From: Lepidostoma basale
Lineage: Eukaryota; Arthropoda; Insecta; Trichoptera; Lepidostomatidae
Length of the DNA stretch: 64,000 bases
Reading direction: 5' to 3'
Assembly: GCA_022606425.2 (NCBI GenBank)
Contig: JAHDVF020000580.1
Coordinates: forward strand, 62,001-126,000
Below, one piece after another: positions 9,975 to 20,315 of the stretch. Each line of letters opens with the position of its first letter. Position 1 is the stretch's first letter. A program made the position numbers and the translations under genes. Under the pieces are notes generated by a model, which saw only the letters and a list, made by a program, of their open reading frames with translations, had not been told where the DNA came from and did not search any database.

Positions 9975-10410
9975 ATCAAGAGCTATGTATGGAGTATCTT
10001 GATGTACGGCTGCGAGACATGGTGCCTATCCGAAAGAGATAAACGGAGACTAGAGGCTTTTGAGATGTGGTCCTATAGAAGACTATTAGGAATTTCCTGG
10101 AGAGACCACATAACAAATGAGGAGGTTCTCCAAAGAATCGAAGGAGGAAGGCACCTGCTCAGGACCTTGTCCGAAAAGCGTGCAAGATTGATCGGCCATG
10201 TAATACGACAAGAAGGCCTCTTGCATGCCATAATGAAGCGTATAACCGAGGGGACAAACTCTAGGGGACGCCCGCGCCGAGAGTACCTGGAGGACCTAAT
10301 GGTGGACGTGCGCTGCTCATCATATGCAGATTTCAAAAGAGCCGCACAAGACAGGGAAGAATGGAAGAGAAGAATAGAGGAAATTACTGCAAACCAATCC
10401 CAGGATTGAA
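9975..10410 (+). pseudogene. RTE LINE family G, C-terminal region (open frame)
   Basis: ORF 9999-10409 (136 codons) starts inside YGCETWCLSERDKRRLEAFE and continues MWSYRRLLGISWRDHITNEE, LIGHVIRQEGLLHAIM and GRPRREYLEDL, ending in NQSQD and a stop. Y-G-C-E-T-W...E-A-F-E-M-W...I-S-W-x-D-H...N-E-E-V-L is the diagnostic tail of RTE-clade proteins. The catalytic RT domain is absent (5' truncation). Copies at 48295-48690 and 57681-58110 share the last ~70 codons. The open frame suggests a young insertion. Confidence 0.75.
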
Positions 10411-10950
10411 ACCAGATAGAGAGAGTAAACAAAGTATATGTTAACGATGTAAACTGTTTGTTTTAGATAGACCTTCTTGAGGGGAACATAATTATAGTAC
10501 TAGGGTTCTCACACTATCATATCGTGTAAGAATGAAACCGTGTTATGGGAATCATGCTGTATCGAGGTACCTGTAAGTACTAACCATAGATTATGATATG
10601 CGATAAGTAAATATCAAAATATCGATATGTCAAACAAATGAATGATAATCATTACACGTTAGTGTTATTTTAGTAAAATGTCGATGTATTAGAAGTCTAT
10701 TATAAAATTTGAATAAACATTTATAAATCTTATAAGTCTTCTTACGAAGGTTAGCAATACAAATAGTTGTACTTGACAAAAAATGTATTTACGTTTTATA
10801 TGATCGAACCATTGTCTCATATATTCCATACGGGTTTTTTAAGCTTGCCAATGGACCTTTAACTCCAACTTTTGACGCCAATAAGTCACATAATCATTAA
10901 AATTGATGTTAGGAATTCGCCAACCACCTCATTGAAAAATATCATTAAAA
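10411..10950. other. AT-rich interval, nothing recognised
   Basis: No coding or RNA signal found. A HHR element begins near 10960. Confidence 0.45.
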
Positions 10951-10959
10951 CAACTTAAA

Positions 10960-11460
10960 TTTTTAAGTCCAAAAAAATATTTTATTTCTCTTTTTCTTTT
11001 TTATATACTTTGTATATACAGCACTTACATTAAAAAAAATACATAGACATGTTTCGGGCAATAAGTCCTTCTTCATTGATACATATTATAAACATACATT
11101 TTAAATATATTATTAAATTGTTAACATGATCTGACAGATGTTATAAAGATTTATTTTAGAACGTTAATGCTTTTTTTATAACAAATATTACTTAAAATAA
11201 TAATTTTAAGTTCTTATTGGGGTTCAGGTAATCATTACATTAAAGGAAATAAATCAAAGATTGGACTTGACGTTAAATTGATTTGATTATTTATAATATT
11301 TTCTTGATTTATAATATTGTAAAATTTCGAGATTGCTCAAAGTTATTTACATGCAAAATTTCAATTATTTTTATTATTAACATGCAAAATTTCAACGCCA
11401 ATTAATATATCAGTGTTATATATACAAAGTATTTAAAAAAGAAAAAAGAGAAATAAAGCA
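10960..11460 (-). mobile_element. PLE-like 3' tail with degenerate HHR (GGAC family)
   Basis: On the minus strand this matches 61600-62090. A block including GGCGTTGAAATTT and ACTTTGAGCAATCTCGAAAT leads through TTAACGTCAAGTCCAATCTT and TGAACCCCAATAAGAACTT to the hammerhead-like motif and then a TATATACAAAGTATA tail. Two copies with the same order show this is the element body upstream of the ribozyme, possibly the C-terminal tail of a PLE ORF plus 3' UTR. Confidence 0.5.
11042..11085 (-). ncRNA. degenerate hammerhead
   Basis: Minus strand: AUGAAGA (11076-11070) in place of CUGAAGA, then GGAC..., GAAAC (11055-11051), AUGUC. The first core C is A. Other parts are kept. Confidence 0.45.
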
Positions 11461-11509
11461 TCATAACAACATAAAGTATGGCGTATATAGAAGAAACAAA
11501 ACAAGTTAT

Positions 11510-11835
11510 TATTTTTTTTATGTTCTTCTAAGTTATTTAAATTTTGTGAGTTGAAATCAAATCATTTTTTTGAGATATTGGGTAGATCCGTGTTACTTGT
11601 TCTTCTCGACCGAAGTTTCAGGATAGTTATAAATATGTATATATGGGGGGTAATGTATGCTTAACTCCTTCTTCTTCACTCACACACAGCTGGCGACACG
11701 GCACAGCATCATTCTCTACTCTACCCACCACAGATATATAACTATCCTGAAGATGGAGCCTGCAATGATCTCCGAAACGGTGAATTAGGTCTAGAAGGAT
11801 CCAAAAGACAAATATAATATTTAATTTAAAATCAA
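11510..11835. mobile_element. HHR element with GGAGA stem II, inverted ends
   Basis: The right side carries CTGAAGATGGAGCC...GATCTCCGAAAC on plus (11741-11785). The left side has the complementary TTCTCGACCGAAGTTTCAGG, in which the ribozyme is deleted between CUGAA and GUC. The related intact motif is at 20571-20628. Confidence 0.5.
11741..11785 (+). ncRNA. hammerhead 5' part intact, cleavage arm lost
   Basis: CUGAAGA (11747-11753), stem II GGAG...CUCC, GAAAC (11774-11778), but what follows is GGUGAAU with no palindrome and no usable GUC/GUU. Confidence 0.45.
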
Positions 11836-12160
11836 ATTAACACACTCAAAGGAAAATCATTCTGAGAACATTATTTCTACAGGACATGTATCCATAACAT
11901 TCGCGATATATACGCAATGTTTATATTATGTAGTACCTATAAACTGACACAAAAATACAATATGCACTTTTTTAATAAATATAATATATTCATTATAAGA
12001 GACCTTCCTTTCCTACTATTATGTACCTTTTAATTGTTAACATATGCTCGCCAACTATTTTTAATTCAATAAAGTGAAGAGTCATCTTAAATATTATCAA
12101 ATTATTATTATTATCAAATCAGTATTTATTTTTTCAAACATAATTATTTTACAGTTTGAG
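11836..12160. other. AT-rich interval, nothing recognised
   Basis: No feature supported. Confidence 0.4.
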
Positions 12161-12230
12161 GCATCTATTTGAGAACAGGTAGAATACCAGGAACGCATGA
12201 GAGATGGTTCGACATTAAAAAGACAAAATA
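12160..12230 (-). repeat. LINE family B 3' end
   Basis: GAGGCATCTATTTGAGAACAGG..AGAATACCAGGAACGCATGAG..GATGGTTCGACATTA is the reverse complement of the family B 3' UTR at 9565-9650. A short, 5'-truncated insertion. Confidence 0.6.
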
Positions 12231-12805
12231 AAGTCAAGAATAATAATTGGCCACAATGTTTTCAATGACATATTTTTCGCGAATTTTACAATATACAACG
12301 ATATGTGGCGCAATGGCAAAAAAAAACTCAAGCGTTGATGCCGTATGAAGTTGTAAACCGTCATTCATATATACTTGGTCAAAATCTAACCGCCAAGGCA
12401 ATATTTTAACCCAATTCATAATAAAAGATTCTTAGAAATGAGAAATTTTAGATAAGCTAATCGTATTGCGGTTATGGGATCATTCTGCAAAATAAATATT
12501 ATGAAGGTCATATTTTGATTCAATTAAATCCAAGTTCATAAATTCTCAAGGTAGGTACTGTGATGAAAATTATCTTTCGTAGATAAAAATAATAATTACC
12601 ATCTACTGGAGATTATAATTACCCAGTGCTCCCAATATCAACATAAACTATTTCAATATCATAGATTAAAAATATTGAATGTGCCGACAGATAATTGGTT
12701 TTGACAGAAGCCAGTACCTACCAGCGCAAATCTTAATGAATATATGCCTACACAGTAGCGGAACTTTCATAAATAACAAATATCTGGAAAACAATTAATA
12801 CGAAT
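12231..12805. other. AT-rich interval, nothing recognised
   Basis: Contains a 61-codon minus ORF (12234-12419) with no recognisable motif. I do not treat it as a gene. Confidence 0.4.
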
Positions 12806-12905
12806 GAAAATATATGTTTTCTAGAAGTTTTGTTATATTTTATCGGAATGACATGTTTCGCCTTTCTAAGACATCAAATATATTGGAATAGGTATCTAAA
12901 AAAAA
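12806..12905. repeat. FamA-pal element, left half
   Basis: TTTCTAGAAGTTTTGTTATATTTTAT, then GGAATGACATGTTTCGCCTTTCTAAG. The matching right half is missing. It resembles the outer half of the palindromic family described at 32860-33110. Confidence 0.55.
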
Positions 12906-12995
12906 TCAATTGCATAGAAGTTCACAATTTTGTCACAAATTTAAAATATAAAATAAATAAAAAAACGGTATGGTTATTACAATGGACGCCAACTA

Positions 12996-13034
12996 TACTA
13001 GAGCCGCTCAGAAGTGAGTCTTGGGGCCATAAAT
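12996..13034 (+). repeat. left terminal inverted repeat of the Sailor-like element
   Basis: Starts TACTAGAGCCGC and ends GGGGCCATAAAT. Nine mismatches against the right TIR. Confidence 0.85.
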
Positions 13035-13395
13035 CATTTCCCTATGTCTATCTCGCTTGCACTTACGGGCCTTATGGAGCGGTTTAGGGATGGGCGTAAC
13101 AATAAAATAAATATATCGATAAGTAACGTTTATTATCGTATCTTGTTCATAAACTTTAACGAGTTAACAAAGTTTTGATATTAAACTTTATTTATGGGTT
13201 TTACGTGCGTTTAAATTAGTATGAAATTAGTGACTACCAGATACTAAATTAAATACCAGTAAAAACAGAAAAATTGTTTAATTTTAAAATTTGTATACCG
13301 TATGTCTATAAACCCAGAAAGAAAGTTAAGTATAAAAAACAAAGTAGATCATATTGTGGCCCTTAAAAGAGCCGTTTATATTACAAAAAAATGTA

Positions 13396-14778
13396 TCAAT
13401 CCTCATCGGAGTCTTCTTCATCAGTGTCTTCTGCCAAATTTATTATAAGCGGCGCCTGATCTCTAATAAGAGCTTTCTGTAGGTCACTGTTTTGAAGTTC
13501 CTCGGCATGTCTCACACATTTGGCCCAGTTTTCTTTTGTGACATTATCGATGGCTCGGTGGAGGTGATTTTCAACATCTGCTATCTTGAATGTATTATTA
13601 TTATTTGCAACTTCTCCCTTTACTTGTGCCCAAATTAATTCTATTGGGTTATATTGACAGTGATATGGAGGCAGCCGTATTACTTCGTGGCCTCGTCCAT
13701 TTGCCAGACTGTCTAAAGCGTAGACCTTCTGCGGGTTACTGGCTTTTACTTTTTTTATTAACTCTTCTATAATTTCTCTGCTGGAATATTGAATGTTTTT
13801 TTTTGATAACCATTCTTGAATCTCGGCTTTCCTTGTGTTTCTTGTGGGTATTTTTTCCAACTGCATCGAATGATAGCTTGCGTTATCGACGATTATAACT
13901 GAGGGCTCTTCAAGTATATTTAGGAATGCGGAAAACCATGCCATATATGTATCGCCATCCATTTCTGTGTGATAATCAGCATCCTTCGATTTTACCGCTT
14001 TAAATATTAGCTTCGCTTCTGGAACAAAGCCAGTCCTTGCGGAACCAGCATGGCAAACTATCAATCTTTGACCTTTTCCTACAGGCTGATTCTTGAAACC
14101 TCCTTCATCGTTGCTTCCAAGCCACATACGCTTTCTTGAATGGTTTTGATTAATCCATGTTTCATCCAGATAGAAACGCGGCCGCTGATCGTTAGTTCTT
14201 CTAAGTAAATCCAATTTCCTTAAAAAGTCCATTCTGGCACAAACAATATCTGTTCTTTCCATTAAATATTTACGTCCTTCGGCATTTTTCTTATACTTGA
14301 ACCCAATCTCCTTCATGAGTGTTCTCATCGAAGTTTTTCCGCATTTAAAATCAGGTAATTGCTCTCGGTATTTTTCTAATATTTTCGCCACGGACGGATA
14401 CTCTCCACTATCATAAAATGAACCTACAGTCCGCTTCAATACACTTTTATCAAAATCGTCAATATTGGTGACAGTTTCTTGTTTCTTAAAATTTGCTCTT
14501 GGTGTACAGGGGCTGCTTGATTGCAATAATTCAGTCTTTATTCGGTCCACTGTCACTCTACTCACACCACAAATAAACGCGGCCATTTCACGTGGTTTGT
14601 TGAAATTAAGAGAAGCTATTTTATTCGGATCACTTTTCAATTCATTGACAAACAAGAATACGTTGTAAATCACTGTTCGAGTTTGAGGGCTAATATCGCC
14701 ATGTAATTTCTTCAAATCAATGTTGGAAAATAAAGTATCCATAGTGCGTAACGAGTGGTGACACACGAATGAATTCAT
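13396..14778 (-). CDS. DDE transposase, IS630-Tc1-mariner superfamily, Sailor-like
   Basis: 460 residues, uninterrupted. It would bind the element ends and catalyse cut-and-paste transposition into TA. The N-terminal ~100 residues are a likely helix-turn-helix DNA-binding region (MAAFICGVSRVTVDRIKTEL near 65-84). The catalytic triad is visible: D205 in RFYLDETWIN, D298 in SVIIVDNASYHS, E380 in CQYNPIELIWAQVK. The D298-E380 gap has 81 intervening residues, far more than the 34-41 of Tc1 and mariner, and fits the group I recall as DD82E/Sailor. The acidic C-terminus (DTDEEDSDED) is unusual. The start could be Met1 or Met13 (MDTLFSN). About 0.2-0.4 kb on each side separates the ORF from the TIRs. 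Whether it is still active cannot be told. Confidence 0.93.
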   Translation of the reverse strand: MNSFVCHHSLRTMDTLFSNIDLKKLHGDISPQTRTVIYNVFLFVNELKSDPNKIASLNFNKPREMAAFICGVSRVTVDRIKTELLQSSSPCTPRANFKKQETVTNIDDFDKSVLKRTVGSFYDSGEYPSVAKILEKYREQLPDFKCGKTSMRTLMKEIGFKYKKNAEGRKYLMERTDIVCARMDFLRKLDLLRRTNDQRPRFYLDETWINQNHSRKRMWLGSNDEGGFKNQPVGKGQRLIVCHAGSARTGFVPEAKLIFKAVKSKDADYHTEMDGDTYMAWFSAFLNILEEPSVIIVDNASYHSMQLEKIPTRNTRKAEIQEWLSKKNIQYSSREIIEELIKKVKASNPQKVYALDSLANGRGHEVIRLPPYHCQYNPIELIWAQVKGEVANNNNTFKIADVENHLHRAIDNVTKENWAKCVRHAEELQNSDLQKALIRDQAPLIINLAEDTDEEDSDED

Positions 14779-14968
14779 TTAATTGCAGTAAACACATTTA
14801 TAACAAAAAAGCACTGCATTCGGTAAAAACCAATCATTAGTGACTCATCGTACATATCATAACGTACATATCATTACAAAATCATTATAGTGACTCATCG
14901 ACACCACGAGAGCAGGTAGCCGTATACCGATAACAGTCCTGGGGCTTCCCATCCCTATTTCTATTGAC

Positions 14969-15007
14969 ATTTATGGCCGCACGACTCCGTTTGAAACGGC
15001 TGTAGTA
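14969..15007 (-). repeat. right terminal inverted repeat of the Sailor-like element
   Basis: Reverse complement starts TACTACAGCCG and ends CGGCCATAAAT. Followed by TA, then the interrupted ribozyme. Confidence 0.85.
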
Positions 15008-15075
15008 TAGTTTCGCTTGGACCCAAGCTGCCTGATGAGATTATTATAATAACCATAACGTGGTTAAATACAAGT

Positions 15076-15590
15076 TATTTTTATTAATTTTATATTATTA
15101 AAATTTCTTACCACAAAGTGAGTGGCTTATATGAAAATTTTATGTTTGTTTTGTTGATTAAATGCTTACAAGCCTATAAAAAATGGCTAAAACCAACCCG
15201 GTAGATTATGGTTTATCCACCATTGCCAGCTCAAAATATTCATTCGCAATAGCAAAAAATTCAATCCAATCTCAAGATTTTTCAAATTCAAAAATCCATA
15301 TGATTACTTAATTTCATATTTTTGTGGATGAAAACACTGTTTTCTCACGTCTATTTTAATTTTCTTAGCTAGTTTCGTAAATGATTAAAAAATCATTAAA
15401 GAATTCTAGAACTAACGCTTAAAATTTATGTAAAAATATTATTTTTAATTTATTGACAATCGGCGATATAAGATCGTCTTATAGCTGGAATGAGATAAAC
15501 ATCACAGATACATTAACAATTATCAATCGATCTCTTAAATATGAATAATACTCGTAGATTAATAAACGATTTCGCGAAAAACTCAAGCGT
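15076..15590. other. AT-rich interval, nothing recognised
   Basis: No ORF or repeat supported here. Confidence 0.45.
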
Positions 15591-15619
15591 CCTCATTATC
15601 ATTTTATTATAAATAGGGT

Positions 15620-16135
15620 AATAAAATGAAATTACTCTTCTGCAACGATAACGTAAACTTGAAACTCCGCCAGAGAATGAGCAAATGCTATGTGTGGTCT
15701 GTTTTATTGTACGGACGTGAAACGTGGACCTTGAAAGTTAACTCAATAAACAGACTGGAAGCATTTGAAATGTGGCTCCATCGCCGAATGCTCAGAGTTC
15801 CCTGGACAGACATATTTACCAATACCGATGTCCTGAGGCGAGCTAGAGTTGACAGGGAACTGTTATCAACTATCAAGGTTCGAAAGATCTCACAACTGGG
15901 TCATATACTACGTGGGGAAAAGTACCGCCTTCTCCAACTAATGTTGGAGGGGAAAATTGAGAGACGCCGAGGGCCCGGAAGGAGACAAATATCCTGGCTG
16001 CGAAACGTGAGGGAGTGGACCGGCATCTGAAGTGTGGAGGAGCTGTTCCGAGCAGCGCAGGACAGGTACAGGTTCGCTGAGGTGATCGCCAACGTTGGGG
16101 GGACCCGACAGGGCACTTGAAGAAGAAGAAGATAA
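15620..16135 (+). pseudogene. RTE LINE, C-terminal region with GAA tail
   Basis: ORF 15626-16030 (134 codons): KCYVWSVLLYGRETWTLKVN, RLEAFEMWLHRRMLRVPWTD, LGHILRGEKYRLLQLMLEGK, RRRGPGRRQISWLRNVREWT. A stop after WTGI truncates it, but the frame then resumes (VEELFRAAQDRYRFAEVIAN). The 3' end is GGGACCCGACAGGGCACTTG followed by AAGAAGAAGAAG. A C-terminal RTE tail, 5'-truncated. Related 3' ends lie at 20145-20310 and 31375-31540. Confidence 0.75.
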
Positions 16136-16389
16136 ATAGGGTATAATGCCCTTTAAGATTTAAAAAAAATATTTCACGATATGCCACTGGGTCAACATTA
16201 TAAATTATGATCAGAAGGAGGTGAAAGTGTCTGAGAAATATATTCATTACGTATTATGAACTTCTCGGTTGACGAACATCATAAAGGTACAATTAATATG
16301 TCGAATCATCCAAGGATGTTTGATAGCATTGAGGTTTTACCGCATTAGGCGTAGGTACACACTACCATCAGTGGTTCCAAACGGGTACG

Positions 16390-16915
16390 AGTGGGCGATG
16401 AAATAATTTAAGGGGAAATTTTTGGACTATACATGGAAGTGAAGTGAAGCAAGCAAAAGAAGGATGAATGTAGGATAAATGACATCGAAATGAGTCCACT
16501 GAGAAGAATGAGCGAGAAAAATAGTTTTTATAAAAACCGAACGACGAAATAAGGAAGAAACGTAAGGCAGAAAGTCGGCCATGTGAGGAGTCGAAGAAAT
16601 CGACGTACATGACAAAATGTATGAATGTTGAGGAATCGAAAGAAGTATGTCAGGAAAGAAAAGTGTGGCAGTCCATTCGTAAGTCAGTTTATCAGTTAGT
16701 TGGCAGATGATTGCATCCTAATTAAAATTAAAAAATGATCACTTGAGAATGGTTAAGAGGTTGTATACAGGCAGTGTGAATGGGAAAAGAAGCCGAGGAC
16801 GGTTGAGAAAAACAAGACATGACCTAATTAATCCATTACTTGAGGGAAGCCACAAGTCGGAAAAATCAACGAGCGTGCATGCTACGATGTATGAAATATA
16901 AGGATAACGCAGGTT
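16390..16915 (+). pseudogene. LINE family A relics, two adjacent fragments
   Basis: First fragment about 16430-16700 (AGTGTGGCAGTCCATTC end, degenerate). Second fragment about 16740-16910, reading MVKRLYTGSVNGKRSRGRLR then VHATMYE. Both are heavily mutated, with stops in every frame. Confidence 0.45.
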
Positions 16916-17159
16916 AAAAAGGTTGGGAACCTATGCACTACATTAACTTAGATACGTATCCAATAGAAATCGTGGCGTTGATGCAAAAATAATGATTTTG
17001 TTTATGTGGTCAGGTACTTTTGATTAGAGGTCATTTTAAAATTGGCACATTAAAAATATGAATATTTTTCACATAGAGACCCGTACAGTATGTGAGTTGC
17101 GTATTATCAATTTGAGATTGATTTTAAACTTGTTTAGATTTGTGTATTATTTGTGAACT

Positions 17160-17335
17160 ACCATAGATGGTATTGTTATAAATAAACAATATTAATAATA
17201 TTTATTGTTTCTTGAACATTGATGTAAAACTCCATATTAAAAAATTAATGATGATTAATTGTACAATGCCTTAGTAAAGCGAAACATATCATTCTTATAA
17301 TAAACGAGTATAATTTAACTTCTAGAAAACGGACG
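17160..17335. repeat. FamA-pal element, partial
   Basis: ATTTATTGTTTCTTGAACATTGATGTAAAACTCC-type flank followed by AATGCCTTAGTAAAGCGAAACATATCATTC and ..CTAGAAAACGGACGTTTTCATTCG. Only the outer flank and one inner half remain. Confidence 0.5.
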
Positions 17336-17379
17336 TTTTCATTCGTATTAATTAAAAGCTGTATTAATAAAGTTTTTTG

Positions 17380-18010
17380 GTTATACGACGAATGTGTGGT
17401 AAATCTGTATATGATAGGGTGTCGAATGCAAATATAAGGAAGTGATAGCAGTGCAAATGAAAGTGTTAATAACTAAATAATAAAAGGATCATTAAGATGA
17501 TTCGGACACATGGAAAGAAAGAATGGTTAAGAACGGAACGAAAAATCAAATCAAATCCAATAATTTTTTTCTCAAAAGATAATATAATACAAACAAAAGA
17601 ATTGTGAAAGGCATCTATTGAGAACAGGTAAAATATAATATACGAGTATAATACCAGGAACGCATGAGAGATGGTTCAACTTTAGGGATACGAGATACTC
17701 TTTAAAGACAAGAGTTATTTGTCTTCTGAAAGTACTTTAACTAATATGAAAGACGTCGATATCAGAAGCTATCATGTTCAGCAGTTTGATTACTCTCCCC
17801 GCCGGCATCACCAGAAGCCGGCAGAGGCAAAATAGAGGTTAGACTGTAGAAAACGTGGCACGATCAAATCAATCACATGAGGAGTTGGAGAAATCGACAT
17901 GCGTGCATGACACGAGGTATGAATGTAGAGAAAGCGAGTTAAATACGTCTAGATAAAATAATGCGGCGGTCCATTCTTTCTGACTACCCCTGAGACGGCG
18001 CGGCGTAATG
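17380..18010 (+). pseudogene. LINE family A relic, split by a LINE B insertion
   Basis: The left part (about 17380-17540: RRMCGKSVYDRVSN-like, then AGATGATTCGGACACATGG) and right part (about 17846-18005: AAAACGTGGCACGATCAAAT, then GCGTGCATGACACGA and ATTCTTTCTGACTACC) belong to one family A copy. They are interrupted by 17541-17845. Confidence 0.5.
17541..17845 (-). mobile_element. LINE family B 3' fragment inserted in LINE A
   Basis: Reverse complement of the family B 3' end: TCAGTTT/ATTTGATTTGATT-type tail at its right-hand start, then GGCATCTATTGAGAACAGG, ACGCATGAGAGATGGTTC, and coding remnants around AAGACGTCGATATCAG. It sits inside the family A relic, so LINE B moved later than that copy. 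Confidence 0.55.
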
Positions 18011-18319
18011 GTAAGAAATTACCTATAATCACACGTGTAAGATTTAGACCCTGCCAATCAATATTGAATATGAATCAAAAGGTGAACAGTCTATTACTCA
18101 AAGATATAAAAGTGAGACTAGGTTTACTAGATCAGGTTACTTAAAATGGCAAAGTACCGATTACGAAACGGCACCGTAATGCCAGAATAATGGTAGGTGA
18201 GATTCCGAACGAGCGAACATTAACACACCTTACTCGTACAATCACGTATTACTGCCATATGAAATGCGAGAAAAGAGTTAAAATTTTATCCCGAGCTCAT
18301 TTCTACTTAATTAATGAAT

Positions 18320-18505
18320 AATGATATTTTAAATACGAATGAAAACGTCTGTTTCTAGAAGTTTTATTATATTTCACGGGAATGACATGTTTCGCCCTGT
18401 TAAGGCATTTATCAAATGTTTGAGACCAAGACATTTGATAATGCCTTACAAAGCGAAACATGACATTCCCATCAAATACAATAAAACTTCTAGAAACAGA
18501 CCAAA
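18320..18505. repeat. FamA-pal element, inverted copy
   Basis: The left arm CTAGAAGTTTTATTATATTTCA..GGGAATGACATGTTTCGCCC and right arm GCGAAACATGACATTCCCATC..AAACTTCTAGAAACAG are reverse complements around AAGGCATTTATCAAATGTTT..ACATTTGATAATGCC. The 68-codon ORF here is a by-product. Confidence 0.6.
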
Positions 18506-19370
18506 TTTTGTACCAAAAGAATCGAAACTGGATAACAATTTATAATAAATAAAAATTGGCGATTAAAACAAAATAAAGTGTTTCATACAAAAATGAAATA
18601 ATTAAAATTCTAATTTAATGATCCTCTCAATTGAAAATACTTATTATATTTTATAATATAATAATATTACTTTATGTTATAATATAAAAATATACCAAAA
18701 ATATACTTTATACCATAATAAAGAAATAAAACTGAGCGAGCCTGGTGAAACTAGTGGCTGCCTAATAAAAAACAAAAGTGAAAGTTATTTAAAAAAAAAT
18801 CGTTTTATTCAGGTATACTAAAATTAATTTCCATCGCGAGATTTCAGTAAAATCGTTTGATTATTTCTATTTGTAACTTCCAAAATTAAACTTATAATGA
18901 CATAAACACGTTGTAATGTAAATCTTACATACGGGTCACGTGTTTATTTACATTGTTTTTTTTTAACAAAACAACATGATTTTAAGACCGCAAAAATAGA
19001 GCTCAAAGATAATCGTGCTAAGTTTTATGTAATTACCTGGTCAGCCCAGCGGGAAACCAAACCCGGAACCTCTCCTCACAACTGGCGCGATGCTACCAGT
19101 ATATTGAATATACTGTAATGAATTGGAATAACCAACTTGCACCGTAACGAATCATATTTAATCCTCGTATTCACCGCTGCCTGGGCAATGATGTAAAAAA
19201 AATAGCATCAACACACCGATAAACTTAAGCATTAAGTATTTATTATTGATAAAAATGCAGTATTAAAAAATTTCATTGTTTTATAGGGGAGTGAAATGTT
19301 CCACCCTGCAAAAGCATTATCAAATACGAAACTTTATAATAACATGTATAAGACGAAACTTAAACAAAAT
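18506..19370. other. AT-rich interval with one tRNA-like relic
   Basis: Minus strand 19105-19035 has GGTTCCGGGTTTGGTTTCCCGC, reminiscent of a decayed SINE B-box arm, without an A box I can accept. At 19290-19340 there is a decayed FamA-pal core (GGGGAGTGAAATGTTCCACCC). Nothing else. Confidence 0.35.
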
Positions 19371-19640
19371 AAATTTATTGAACGCTTAGGCATTAACACT
19401 ATGGAATTCCATAGTAATATACTTAGGAAATTAAAAATAGCTTTGTTTAATCCACAAAATATTTAAAAAAACATGACAAGTTTCAGAAGGTGTAAAAATA
19501 TAAATATGTAATATATATTTTTACACATGAAGATGGAGGATCCTCCGAAACATGTCGTATTTTTTAATATAATATATTTTTTTTAATATTATGTGGATTA
19601 AACAAAATTACTTTCAATTTCCTAAGTATAAACAAAATAA
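19370..19640. mobile_element. HHR inverted element, GGAGG family, copy 2
   Basis: The ends mirror each other: ATATACTTAGGAAATTAAAAAT.. near 19410 and TACTTTCAATTTCCTAAGTATA near 19610, each with a GTTTAATCCACA / TGTGGATTAAAC block. A plus hammerhead lies at 19518-19565. The minus counterpart (near 19485) keeps only GTTTCAG and is collapsed. Confidence 0.55.
19518..19565 (+). ncRNA. hammerhead with one core change
   Basis: UACAC, AUGAAGA (19527-19533; first C is A), stem II GGAGG/CCUCC with a minimal loop, GAAAC, AUGUC, GUAU. One substitution from the consensus core. Confidence 0.5.
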
Positions 19641-19739
19641 AACTAAAAAAACGAAGTTTTTATTAATTTTAATAATTGGTTTGTGAATAATGAATTGATT
19701 AAAATTATTGCATCATATACTCGTATATTTAGTTATATT

Positions 19740-19995
19740 CCACTTGTTTCTTAGTTTCGACCGGTTTCGGCAGCTAGAGAACCAAAATGGCAGCTTTAGC
19801 TAGAAGATTGCAGCGAGCTGCCGAAACAGTTCTATGCTAAAATTAAAGTAGAAAGATTATTTTTGTATAGAATCATGTTTACCAACCCTGATCTGTATGT
19901 ATATAAAGGACTCAGTTTCCAGTAGTGTCACCAATCTATCGATGCCAGCTAGCCTGGCGAAACCGATCGCTGTCGAAATAAAGACAAAATTGGAA
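19740..19995. repeat. decayed HHR-like element, ACCGGU type
   Basis: Repeated CCGAAAC/GCGAAAC units: GTTTCGACCGGTTTCGGCAG, GCTGCCGAAACAG and GCCTGGCGAAACCGATCGC. The CUGANGA box is missing from each. Probably rearranged remnants of the palindromic stem III ACCGGU family (compare 24336-24388). Confidence 0.35.
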
Positions 19996-20144
19996 GTATT
20001 TAAAAACAATAGTTTTATTTCATTATTATTTAAAACTAAATATTTATATATTTAAAAATAATATATAATATTTCGATTTTCATTATTAAAAATGAACTTG
20101 CTTCTACCAATAAATTTCAATTAACAATATTAATATCAATGGAA

Positions 20145-20315
20145 GATCGAGGGTAGTTGCGGTGTGGGAAGACTCCAGATGTCCTGGCTCGAGAATATCA
20201 AGGAGTGGACCGAAATTCGGGGGATGGGGGAGTTGTTCCGTCAGGCACCGGACAGAGAGGCCTTAAGCCAGGGTGAGCGCCGACGTCGGGGGGACCTGAC
20301 ATGCCACTCGAAGAA
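20145..20315 (+). pseudogene. RTE LINE 3' terminal fragment
   Basis: ORF 20164-20352: GRLQMSWLENIKEWTEI, then ELFRQAPDREAL and a GGGGGGACCTGACATGCC end with GAAGAAGAATAA. Same terminal block as 15960-16125. Confidence 0.6.

Larger units (their letters stand above)
12996..15007 (-). mobile_element. complete Tc1/mariner-superfamily transposon, DD81-82E (Sailor-like)
   Basis: Size 2012 bp, flanked by TA on both sides (12994-12995, 15008-15009). The terminal inverted repeats are 39 bp, 12996-13034 and 14969-15007, and match at 30 of 39 positions. They begin TACTAGAGCC / TACTACAGCC and end in the identical GGCCATAAAT. A second shared block, TAGGGATGGG, lies further in on both sides (about 13085 and 14948-14957, inverted). 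One intact transposase ORF occupies the centre. TA duplication, TIRs and intact ORF together mean it could have been autonomous at insertion. Confidence 0.9.
12940..15075. mobile_element. HHR element (ACUAGU family) interrupted by a DNA transposon
   Basis: The left fragment (GGTATGGTTATTACAATGGACGCCAAC, to 12995) and right fragment (GTTTCGCTTGGACCCAAGCT..TTATTATAATAACCATAACG, from 15010) together rebuild the ACUAGU-family unit seen at 7741-8150. The break falls at the TA of the stem III palindrome ACTAGT. On the minus strand the ribozyme 3' part (CCAAGC-GAAAC-UA-GUU-GGCG) is thus split by 2 kb. Confidence 0.7.

Noticed and set aside
10073..10432. 119-codon minus ORF
   Set aside because: Antisense shadow of the RTE family G frame at 9999-10409.
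15873..16247. 124-codon minus ORF
   Set aside because: Antisense of the RTE LINE at 15620-16135; no domain.
19035..19105. tRNA or SINE on the minus strand
   Set aside because: Only a B-box-like arm; no A box at a proper distance and no second copy.
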